Shown here: piece after piece, positions 1 through 5,411 of the stretch
Numbering within the stretch: position 1 is the stretch's first letter
How the letters are laid out: every line of letters begins with the position of its first letter
Assembly (NCBI GenBank): GCA_002499325.1
Contig: DALC01000022.1
Location: forward strand, 14,231 to 22,098
Direction: 5' to 3'
DNA: 7,868 nt
Source: Euryarchaeota archaeon UBA538
Lineage (GTDB): Archaea; Thermoplasmatota; Poseidoniia; Poseidoniales; Thalassarchaeaceae
Translations under genes and position numbers: made by a program
Notes under the pieces: generated by a model
Told to the model about the DNA's origin: nothing
Databases searched by the model: none
What the model saw: the letters and a program-made list of their open reading frames with translations, nothing else

Positions 1-1982
1 CGTGAAGAAATTAGCCATAGTAATCCTTGTAGAGTCTCTACAGAGCGAGAGGGAGGATTAGCTAACCATACTTCTAATGCCCAATCTAATAGATCATTAT
101 GCATGGATTCGGGTAACCACGCTGAGTTGGCCAATAGCTGTGAAGCGACCCAGGACGACCCCTTGGAAGCATTCATCGAGTCTATGGTGGGTCTAGACCT
201 AAGTGCTGAATTCCGATCGGACCGAAGAAGTCTGGTAAACTCTACAGAGAACACATCCAAGACAGATTGTGGTGCGACATCAGCAACCTCGGACAGTCCT
301 TCCAAGGGTAGGAAATCAAAATCTAGTATCGAAAGCCATTCAGGATCGAGTCTTGTGCTTAGCCTCTGCCATCTAGGCCATCTAGAACGTGGTGTTGATG
401 CTATCCATGATGCAATTGGATATCTGGCTTCCATCCTATTTGCCCAGTCCTCGTTTCCCTCAGGAAACTGGGATAATGCGGATTTGATAATTGATTTATA
501 TTCCTGATCTTCAATTGTGGAGACTAAGCTTTCTAGCTCAGCACTGATATGGATATTCTTCTTACCGGTGATTGTTGTATCATATGCATCAGGGGTGTGT
601 AGGACAGGATCAACAATTCTCACGGGCATTTGCTTTCCGCCACTTGTCCTCAAACTCATCCAGGGCAATGGCCTCAGTGGATCAGTTGTCAGAGTATCTA
701 AGTTAGAAAATATTTGGAGGTTTTTTTCGACTAATGCCATCCTGAGATTCTCACTAGAACATACCAAATTAAGTAGATCTTTGGAGGATTCTTTTGGTAT
801 ATCGATAACCAGTGGGTGGTTTTCTTGGGTTGAAATTGCCCATCTCGTTAGTGACTCTGAGGCCGCTTTACCGAGCCCTCTGGTGTCCAATAATCTTGGC
901 AGGACGTCTGAGGATGAAAATTCTGAATTTCCCCAGTCTTGTCTGAATCTTCTCCATGTGGAGTCTTCAGTTCTAGCCCTCCTCACTCCGGATACTCTGT
1001 CCTTCAGCGCTTGACATCTTCTCGACCTCTCTGATTCGGAAAGACGAGGATGAGCTACAGAAACCCAGTGTTCCAGAGTTTCAATAGGGTACTTCTCCCC
1101 CTCCGACTCAAATCCACTGAGATCGGCAATAATCAATGACCCCTGCCTAGATGCCTTGAGGAGCATAGATCGGGGCAGTCTTTCAGATGCCACGGCAACC
1201 ACTGGAGAAACAGGCCTGATATCCGGAGCTAACTCGTGGCATCTAGCAAGAATCCATTGCCCCCTATGCATTGATGATTCTGGGAGAGGGGGCTTAGGTC
1301 TATGGATGGGTCCTGAGAACCATTTCCCGGGTGCTACAGCAATCGGCCGTTCCTCATCTAATAGCTTGGCTCTAACTATGCCAATGATGGATTCACTCTC
1401 AGAGAAAGTCTCAATTTTCCCTTTGTCGTATACAGGAGGAGAAATTCTGTATTCATTGGTTGTGAGATCGATCCATCTTGGAGTTCTTTCTTTCAATACA
1501 GCCCAGCTCCAAGGAACCCCTTCGATTCCACTGGAAAAGTGATTCACTTCCTTTTCCGGGGGTGGCCTATCGGGAATTGGAATCAATGGGGAAGAAGGTT
1601 GCACTAACAATCCCAATAGGAGATTCGGTCCATCACGGAAAAGTATGCAATAGTTACCCTCTTCTCTCGAAATAGGAAGAGCTTCAGCGGCTAAAGCTAG
1701 TTCATCAGACTTGATGGCTAACCATCCAGCCTCAGTGAGATGTAGTTTAGCACCTCTAGTTCCGGCGGGCATATCACTGTCTACCAGTGTTGCGTTTCTC
1801 AACCTTCTAATTTCTGCAGAAGCATGAGGGACCCTGATTCCGGTCGCGCTTGCAATTTCGCCAACTGTAGATCTACCCTCGGATAGGAACCCCAAGATTC
1901 TCCTCTTATTCCTACTTCTGATTTTTGACGGAGATACAGATTCGTCTAAATTCGCATTGAATTTGGAATCATCCGACATCAT
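1..1982 (-). CDS. Large winged helix-turn-helix protein of unknown function (C-terminus cut by window edge)
   Basis: One uninterrupted minus-strand frame of about 660 codons runs from tandem ATG codons (1982 and 1979) to the left edge, so the C-terminus is missing. Residues about 20-95 look like a winged helix-turn-helix: a basic helix (SRNKRRILGFLSEG), a second helix (VGEIASATGIR), a recognition-type helix (HASAEIRRLRNATLV) and a wing followed by LTEAGW. This resembles ArsR/MarR-like archaeal regulators. The remaining ~560 residues match no family I know. They are rich in Trp, Arg, Pro and Ser, have no transmembrane stretch, and contain a strand-like stretch (SPVVAVASERLP, about 260-271), another (SLIIADLSGF, about 283-292) and a charged Arg-rich helix (about 315-350). 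The sequence GGTGG lies 3 bases before the first ATG and 6 before the second, so either start is possible. It is divergent from the two small genes at 2238-2768 across an AT-rich spacer. DNA binding is inferred from the N-terminal fold only; a regulator is most likely, but the long C-terminus could sense a ligand or carry an enzyme. Confidence 0.85.
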   Translation of the reverse strand, partial: MMSDDSKFNANLDESVSPSKIRSRNKRRILGFLSEGRSTVGEIASATGIRVPHASAEIRRLRNATLVDSDMPAGTRGAKLHLTEAGWLAIKSDELALAAEALPISREEGNYCILFRDGPNLLLGLLVQPSSPLIPIPDRPPPEKEVNHFSSGIEGVPWSWAVLKERTPRWIDLTTNEYRISPPVYDKGKIETFSESESIIGIVRAKLLDEERPIAVAPGKWFSGPIHRPKPPLPESSMHRGQWILARCHELAPDIRPVSPVVAVASERLPRSMLLKASRQGSLIIADLSGFESEGEKYPIETLEHWVSVAHPRLSESERSRRCQALKDRVSGVRRARTEDSTWRRFRQDWGNSEFSSSDVLPRLLDTRGLGKAASESLTRWAISTQENHPLVIDIPKESSKDLLNLVCSSENLRMALVEKNLQIFSNLDTLTTDPLRPLPWMSLRTSGGKQMPVRIVDPVLHTPDAYDTTITGKKNIHISAELESLVSTIEDQEYKSIIKSALSQFPEGNEDWANRMEARYPIASWIASTPRSRWPRWQRLSTRLDPEWLSILDFDFLPLEGLSEVADVAPQSVLDVFSVEFTRLLRSDRNSALRSRPTIDSMNASKGSSWVASQLLANSAWLPESMHNDLLDWALEVWLANPPSRSVETLQGLLWLISS

Positions 1983-2015
1983 TTACCACCATTGAATCAT
2001 TCCACATTGGTTATT

Positions 2016-2052
2016 TGTAATAAAATAATCTGAATTGTTACATTTTATTACA
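2016..2052. repeat. Perfect 11-bp inverted repeat, candidate operator
   Basis: TGTAATAAAAT at 2016-2026 is the exact reverse complement of ATTTTATTACA at 2042-2052, with a 15-base spacer. The two arms are centred about 21 and 47 bases upstream of the tandem ATG codons of the minus-strand winged-helix gene. Read on the minus strand, the proximal arm (ATTTTATTACA) is also a plausible TATA box about 35-45 bases before the start. A repressor bound here would cover that promoter. Both arms are very AT-rich, which lowers the significance. Confidence 0.5.
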
Positions 2053-2097
2053 TATTTCTTGTGGAGAATTGGTCGGTTCCATTTCAACACCGAATAG

Positions 2098-2116
2098 TTA
2101 CATCATTATTATGTAA
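2098..2116. repeat. TTACAT-N7-ATGTAA inverted repeat, candidate operator
   Basis: TTACAT at 2098-2103 and ATGTAA at 2111-2116 form a perfect 6-base inverted repeat around a 7-base AT-rich spacer. The same TTACAT core occurs at 2038-2043 and 2048-2053, and TGTAAT at 2016-2021, so the half-site recurs through the spacer. The size and symmetry suit a dimeric winged-helix protein. Confidence 0.4.
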
Positions 2117-2144
2117 TTTACCGTGATGATAGGTAACTAAAGTT

Positions 2145-2171
2145 GGTTATATCGTACAGAACGGTTATATC
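2145..2171 (+). repeat. Two 9-bp direct repeats GGTTATATC, 18-bp period
   Basis: GGTTATATC occurs at 2145-2153 and again at 2163-2171, with start points 18 bases apart. Each copy contains a TATA-like core, so they could be alternative promoter elements for the plus-strand genes or a tandem protein-binding site. They lie 67-93 bases before the ATG at 2238. Confidence 0.4.
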
Positions 2172-2185
2172 AGTGTCTGCTATCC

Positions 2186-2193
2186 TGTATACA
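2186..2193 (+). promoter_or_regulatory. Candidate TATA box for the small winged-helix pair
   Basis: TGTATACA is an 8-base palindrome 44-52 bases upstream of the ATG at 2238. Archaeal transcription usually begins about 25 bases downstream of the TATA box. That would place the start near 2214-2218 and give a leader of roughly 20 bases that contains the AGGAG ribosome-binding sequence at 2221-2225. No transcript data are visible, and the GGTTATATC repeats upstream are competing candidates. Confidence 0.4.
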
Positions 2194-2237
2194 TCGGGTA
2201 AGCAACGGGGACCGGGAATCAGGAGAGACGGAATAGT

Positions 2238-2510
2238 ATGACATCGGATAATGTCCGAAAAATGATCAGAAAGTTCGTATCCCAGAGACCAAGAAATACT
2301 GCTGAAATAGCTAACTGGTTAGAGGAAAAGTCAGAGTTTGCAAACATGCAAACTGACATTTCTGGAGTACTAGAGTCTGACAGCTCAATAGTTAGGATCG
2401 GCACCATAAGGAGGAGCGGCATTTCTGGTCGCGAGTACCCACTTTCAGAATGGGCAACTGAAGAATGGGTAGCTCATCATGAGCGTGCAAAGCCCATCAA
2501 GGAGGAGTAA
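2238..2510 (+). CDS. Small winged-helix-like protein, first of a tandem pair
   Basis: This encodes a 90-residue soluble protein. I do not recognise a named family. Its pattern is that of a compact winged helix: a basic first helix (VRKMIRKFVSQRP, 6-18), a second helix with NTAEIANWLEE (20-30), a recognition-type helix around MQTDISGVLESD (37-48), then a hairpin-like wing with SIVRIGTIRRSGISGREY (50-67). It aligns along most of its length with the next gene, including the shared pattern F-x(3)-R, T-x-EI, VL, R-x-G-x-SGR and a final Trp. AGGAG at 2221-2225 supports the ATG at 2238. The C-terminus is acidic and basic mixed (AKPIKEE) and its codons supply the ribosome-binding site of the downstream gene. 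Probable DNA-binding function is inferred from the fold only. Confidence 0.75.
   Translation: MTSDNVRKMIRKFVSQRPRNTAEIANWLEEKSEFANMQTDISGVLESDSSIVRIGTIRRSGISGREYPLSEWATEEWVAHHERAKPIKEE
2499..2507 (+). promoter_or_regulatory. Strong Shine-Dalgarno site inside the end of the upstream gene
   Basis: AAGGAGGAG sits within the last codons of the first small gene (its final Lys-Glu-Glu), 6 bases before the ATG at 2514. The stop codon TAA and the next start are only three bases apart, so translation of the two genes is very likely coupled. Confidence 0.7.
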
Positions 2511-2513
2511 AAA

Positions 2514-2768
2514 ATGAGAACTACAAGACTTAGGCAAAAAATCAAGAAATTCCTGCATTCTAGAGGAGAGGCCAATACCACTGAAATCCTAGAACATGTG
2601 AACACAACCATGAGGCATGGGACTACACCTCAGCAGCTTGGAAATGTTCTATCAAAGGATAAGGATATCATGAAAGTCGCAACAACCAAGAGAGGTGGTG
2701 CCCTGTCTGGTAGGTATGAGATATGCGTCTGGCAACTTAGGCCAGGAGTCCTCGAAGGAGAGAGTTGA
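2514..2768 (+). CDS. Small winged-helix-like protein, second of a tandem pair
   Basis: This encodes an 84-residue basic protein paralogous to the preceding gene. The basic first helix is LRQKIKKFLHSRGE (6-19), followed by NTTEILEHVNTT, a probable recognition helix with TTPQQLGNVLSKDK, and a wing with IMKVATTKRGGALSGRYE and a conserved Trp near residue 73. The spacing of these elements matches its neighbour with only a one-residue offset, which points to a tandem duplication followed by strong divergence. The start is fixed by an excellent Shine-Dalgarno sequence. The two products may form a heterodimer or bind related sites; nothing in the sequence shows the target. It converges on the aldolase gene with a 54-base gap. 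Confidence 0.75.
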   Translation: MRTTRLRQKIKKFLHSRGEANTTEILEHVNTTMRHGTTPQQLGNVLSKDKDIMKVATTKRGGALSGRYEICVWQLRPGVLEGES

Positions 2769-2822
2769 TCCTCCCCGTCAAGTACGTAAGTTCTTGGATT
2801 CTGTGCCATAGATATTACTATG
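2769..2822. other. Convergent gap between the small gene pair and the aldolase
   Basis: This 54-base spacer lies between two convergent stop codons. It has a weak hairpin (CATAG at 2807-2811, CTATG at 2818-2822, 6-base loop) but no T-rich tract that would mark a clear archaeal terminator on either strand. Confidence 0.3.
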
Positions 2823-3833
2823 TCAAGATTCCAAATCTGCGACCCAATCTCCACTACGAGCGAGGCTATTCATTTCCGCTCGGTGGGCAAAGGCGTTCTG
2901 ACTATCCTCTGGAGAACCATCAGCCCAATTCCGTAAGGCATGTGCAAGCAGTGCCCTCCCGTATGAATAGGATAGCTGCCATGGATGTTCCGTGGCCATT
3001 GAGTTCATCAAATTAAGATGAGCAGTGGCGTCTTCATCGGATTGGCCCCCGGAAAGGAAGACGATTCCCTCGACCTCTTCTGGAACATTCATGGAAAGGC
3101 ACTTGACGGTAAGATTAGCTACCTCTTCCCTGGAAATCTGTTCATCGCATTCCTTTCCAGACATTATCATGTTCGGCTTGAGTAGAGTCCCTGGAAGGTG
3201 AACGCCTTGTTTTTTACAATCCTTGAAAGTTTGTGAAAGTATTTCAGAAGTAACCTGAAAGCATCTCTCCGCAGTGTGATTCCCTTCCATGAGGACCTCG
3301 GGCTCGATTATGGGCACTAGTCCTTGTTCTTGGCAAATCGAAGCATATCTGGCCAGAGCATGTGCATTCGTAGAGATGTTAGCGTCACTAGGCATATTTT
3401 GTCCAATTCTGATAACTGCCCTCCACTTAGCAAATCTTGCGCCCATAGAGAAATATCCAGCACATCTGTCTCTGAGCCCGTCTAGGCCTTCTGTGATTTT
3501 CTCACCTGGATGGTTAGCAAGGTCCTTAGCCCCAGTATCGACCTTGATGCCAGGATATATGCCTCTGCTGGAAAGGTATTCTGGAATAGGGGTTCCATCG
3601 TCCATGGACTGTCTAATTGTCTCATCGAACAGAATGACTCCACTTATTGCTGACTCATATCCCTCAGTTGAGAATATGTTGGACCTATACATCCTTCTAG
3701 CATCTGGAGATGGTTCGATACCAACAGCCTCCAGTCTACTGGACATCGTCCCATTACTTTCATCTGCGGCAAGAATGCCTTTCCCAGATGCCACTAGTTC
3801 CCTTGCTGTCTTCTCAAGAAGTTGCTTATCCAT
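2823..3833 (-). CDS. fba: Class I fructose-1,6-bisphosphate aldolase, animal/plant type
   Basis: This 336-residue enzyme would reversibly condense dihydroxyacetone phosphate and glyceraldehyde 3-phosphate to fructose 1,6-bisphosphate through a Schiff base, in the cytoplasm. It aligns without large gaps to rabbit muscle aldolase from memory. Numbered from the ATG at 3833, it keeps Asp24 (GILAADES), Lys97 (GIKVD), Lys136 and Arg138 (FAKWR), Glu177 and Glu179 (IIEPE), the Schiff-base Lys219 (LLKPNM), Ser261 (FLSGGQS) and Arg293 (SYGRAL). These correspond to rabbit Asp33, Lys107, Lys146, Arg148, Glu187, Glu189, Lys229, Ser271 and Arg303. The C-terminal Tyr of muscle aldolase is absent; the protein ends in DLES. 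The frame could begin at a TTG at 3845, directly after an in-frame stop, but the ATG at 3833 is the likelier start. It lies 70 bases downstream of glpX, its metabolic partner. Most archaea use other aldolases (DhnA type or the bifunctional FBP aldolase/phosphatase), so this type suggests acquisition by transfer. Confidence 0.95.
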   Translation of the reverse strand: MDKQLLEKTARELVASGKGILAADESNGTMSSRLEAVGIEPSPDARRMYRSNIFSTEGYESAISGVILFDETIRQSMDDGTPIPEYLSSRGIYPGIKVDTGAKDLANHPGEKITEGLDGLRDRCAGYFSMGARFAKWRAVIRIGQNMPSDANISTNAHALARYASICQEQGLVPIIEPEVLMEGNHTAERCFQVTSEILSQTFKDCKKQGVHLPGTLLKPNMIMSGKECDEQISREEVANLTVKCLSMNVPEEVEGIVFLSGGQSDEDATAHLNLMNSMATEHPWQLSYSYGRALLAHALRNWADGSPEDSQNAFAHRAEMNSLARSGDWVADLES

Positions 3834-3903
3834 ATCCGCTACCAATTACATCGAGTGAGTGATGAGAAATTAATCCATCGTTGGAAGGATTAGTTGGCAG
3901 GGC
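3834..3903 (-). promoter_or_regulatory. glpX-aldolase spacer with possible TATA element
   Basis: This 70-base gap holds, on the minus strand, an AT-rich ATTAATTTCT stretch around 3864-3873, roughly 35 bases before the aldolase ATG. It could be a TATA box giving the aldolase its own nearly leaderless transcript. A 6-base inverted repeat (TAATCC at 3871-3876, GGATTA at 3886-3891) sits just upstream. No good Shine-Dalgarno sequence precedes the aldolase start. Confidence 0.3.
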
Positions 3904-4857
3904 CTAGAATTTTCTCGTAGATGATACGAATTTGTGAATCCCAGAGGATACATCAATAATTTCTGAGTGCACTGATGCTTTGCCGTCCTGATGGAATTCC
4001 ACTCCCTTGGTTCTTCCATCACAAACCCCCGAACCAATGAATATGGAGTCTTCAGATGAACATAGATCGTCTCTATCCCAAAGTCTCTCAACATCTCCCT
4101 CAATCATCCTTTCAGCCCTCTCCCTATGGCCTTCATTCTTGAAAACCAATCTTCCTTGAAAGGTAGCATTGAGGCCCCTCAAGGCTGTTGCAGTAATGAC
4201 TCCCTCTGGAGCGGCCCCTATTCCCATTAGTAAGTCGATGTCAGATTCCGGATCCGCTGCGTTCAGCGCGGCCGAGACGTCTCCATCTCCAATCTTTATG
4301 ATATTTGATCCAAAGTCATTGATATCCCTGATTAGATCAACATGTCTAGGACGGTCCATTACCACCACATTGAGTTCAGAGGGGGCCTTTTCCAAGATAC
4401 TGCAGGCTGATTCCAAATTGTAAGAAGTCTCAGCATCGAGACTCAATTCCCCGAGTAATTCCTTGGAGCCAGCTATTTTGTCCATGTAACAATCTGGAGC
4501 ATGCAAGAGTGAACCCCTCGGAGCTGCAGCCAACACTGCCATAGCATTAGGGAGATTGTTCGCTACATGATTGGTACATTCCAGGGGGTCTACGGCGATA
4601 TCTATCCTTGGGGCTCCAGATACTCCTTGCATTGATCCGAGAGGCTCGCCAATCCAAAGCATAGGAGCATCATCCCTCTCTCCTTCACCAATTGCCACTC
4701 TACCATCGAATGGAACTTTATCGAAGACGGCCCTCATTGCCTCTACGGCGGCGCCATCGGCCGCCTTGCCGTCCCCTTTGCCCCTCCAAGGAGAGGCGGC
4801 AACCGCAGCGGCCTCAGTGGCTTGAAGGAAGAAATCCGTTAGATTTGTTGTCGCCAT
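3904..4857 (-). CDS. glpX: Class II fructose-1,6-bisphosphatase (GlpX type)
   Basis: This 317-residue protein would hydrolyse fructose 1,6-bisphosphate to fructose 6-phosphate and phosphate, the committed gluconeogenic step. It aligns with E. coli GlpX (336 residues, recalled) from the first residues. It has Asp34 in the AADGAAVEAMR segment, GEGE at 57-60, the metal/phosphate signature DPLECT at 90-95, APDCYMDK at 120-127 with Tyr124, PRH at 170-172, DGDVSAA at 191-197 and GIGAAPEGV at 212-220 with Glu218. Two oddities stand out. The usual Gly of the DP-x-E-G-T signature is Cys94 (codon TGT, one base from GGT), and the E. coli GDKNTADG segment reads GDGKAADG, with the Lys shifted by one. It may still act on fructose 1,6-bisphosphate or also on sedoheptulose 1,7-bisphosphate, as in cyanobacterial relatives. 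GGAGGTG ends one base before the ATG, an unusually tight ribosome-binding site. The aldolase follows 70 bases later and moaC precedes it by 25 bases. Confidence 0.93.
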   Translation of the reverse strand: MATTNLTDFFLQATEAAAVAASPWRGKGDGKAADGAAVEAMRAVFDKVPFDGRVAIGEGERDDAPMLWIGEPLGSMQGVSGAPRIDIAVDPLECTNHVANNLPNAMAVLAAAPRGSLLHAPDCYMDKIAGSKELLGELSLDAETSYNLESACSILEKAPSELNVVVMDRPRHVDLIRDINDFGSNIIKIGDGDVSAALNAADPESDIDLLMGIGAAPEGVITATALRGLNATFQGRLVFKNEGHRERAERMIEGDVERLWDRDDLCSSEDSIFIGSGVCDGRTKGVEFHQDGKASVHSEIIDVSSGIHKFVSSTRKF

Positions 4858-4858
4858 A

Positions 4859-4865
4859 CACCTCC
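4859..4865 (-). promoter_or_regulatory. Shine-Dalgarno site of glpX, very close to the start
   Basis: On the minus strand GGAGGTG is followed by a single T and then the ATG at 4857, so GGAGG is only 3 bases from the start codon. This is shorter than typical spacing. No alternative start is available nearby, since the next Met is residue 41 inside the conserved domain, and alignment with GlpX proteins supports this ATG. Confidence 0.5.
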
Positions 4866-4882
4866 GAAGAGTAACTGGTCAT

Positions 4883-5341
4883 TCAATTGTGCGGCTCACC
4901 CTTCTTCTTGTGCAAAACTCTAATTCCTTCGATAGATGTATCCAAATATTGTCCATTTGAGTCTTTCTCGGTTGATTTGAGCATATCGAATGCACAGAGA
5001 AGTCCCGCACTTACCCCGCATAGGGCCTCCATCTCTACTCCTGTCGTCCAGTGTGTGCTCACTATCACGGTACACCTCAAACCAGATGGCTCAATCTCCC
5101 ATTGAACTGAACACCCCTCAACTGGAACTGTGTGGCAGTGAGGTATCATCCGAGGCGTCTCTTTGACAGCTTGAATAGCCGCAACTGTAGATGCTTCTCT
5201 AACGTCTCCTTTAATCGACTTACCATTGGTGACAATATTCAGGCTGGCCTTGGAAAGTCTGACGATTCCCGTGGCTTTGGCTTCCCTGAAAATCATCTTC
5301 TTGGAGCCAACATCGACAATGCCAACTCCTTTTTCAACCAT
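4883..5341 (-). CDS. moaC: Cyclic pyranopterin monophosphate synthase MoaC
   Basis: This 152-residue enzyme converts the MoaA product (3',8-cyclo-7,8-dihydro-GTP) to cyclic pyranopterin monophosphate, an early step of molybdenum cofactor synthesis. The fold is covered end to end. Key sites are KGDVREAS with Lys44 (E. coli Lys51), MIPHCHTVPV at 65-74 with His70 (E. coli His77), TTGVEMEAL at 99-107, and AFDMLKSTEKD at 117-127 with Asp119 and Lys122 (E. coli Asp128 and Lys131). The length is close to the usual ~160. It ends in HKKKGEPHN in place of the bacterial KSGGKSGDF tail. The ATG at 5341 is preceded only by a weak GGTAAT element, and a TATA-like box lies about 34 bases upstream, so the transcript may be nearly leaderless. 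moaE lies upstream and glpX follows after 25 bases, so moaC and glpX are probably co-transcribed. Confidence 0.95.
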   Translation of the reverse strand: MVEKGVGIVDVGSKKMIFREAKATGIVRLSKASLNIVTNGKSIKGDVREASTVAAIQAVKETPRMIPHCHTVPVEGCSVQWEIEPSGLRCTVIVSTHWTTGVEMEALCGVSAGLLCAFDMLKSTEKDSNGQYLDTSIEGIRVLHKKKGEPHN

Positions 5342-5361
5342 ATTACCAATACCGGGAGGGG

Positions 5362-5390
5362 GGGCCTACTAATATGTAATCTGGAGGCCC
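5362..5390. promoter_or_regulatory. GC inverted repeat bracketing a TATA-like box upstream of moaC
   Basis: GGGCCT at 5362-5367 and AGGCCC at 5385-5390 form a perfect 6-base inverted repeat with a 17-base spacer. Within the spacer, read on the minus strand, is ATTACATATT (5380 to 5371), a plausible TATA box about 34 bases before the moaC ATG. A run of seven G (5358-5364) overlaps one arm. The element could be an operator for the moaC-glpX-aldolase unit or a hairpin at the end of the moaE message. Confidence 0.35.
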
Positions 5391-5411
5391 GTGTTTGCAT
5401 GAATTTACCAT

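Larger units (their letters stand above)
1983..2237. promoter_or_regulatory. AT-rich divergent intergenic control region
   Basis: This 255-base spacer separates the minus-strand winged-helix gene from the plus-strand pair of small genes. It is clearly more AT-rich than the flanking genes, mainly between about 2010 and 2160, and holds no credible reading frame. It contains two inverted repeats built on TTACA/TGTAA half-sites, further single copies of GTTACAT and GGTAAC, two copies of GGTTATATC, and TATA-like boxes in both directions. The arrangement fits divergent promoters with operator sites, plausibly bound by one of the three adjacent winged-helix proteins. That last link is inference. Confidence 0.6.

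Noticed and set aside
103..1675. Several plus-strand open frames of 65-165 codons (103-507, 517-1014, 1156-1542, 1478-1675)
   Set aside because: They lie antisense to the continuous ~660-codon minus-strand frame, have Ser- and Leu-rich low-information translations and lack ribosome-binding sites. They are shadows of the large gene.
1983..2237. CRISPR leader or array, or an insertion-sequence end
   Set aside because: The repeats are short, few and unevenly spaced, with no spacer-repeat periodicity, no transposase and no target-site duplication.
2807..2822. CATAG-CTATG hairpin as a terminator
   Set aside because: The stem is only five AT-rich pairs and no T-tract follows on either strand, so it is too weak to call.
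3834..3845. TTG start of the aldolase at 3845
   Set aside because: It would add only four residues directly after a stop codon with no ribosome-binding site. The ATG at 3833 is the simpler choice, although the TTG cannot be fully excluded.
3289..3858. A 189-codon plus-strand frame
   Set aside because: It is fully antisense to the aldolase, whose residues match a known family along the whole length. The translation has no recognisable domain.
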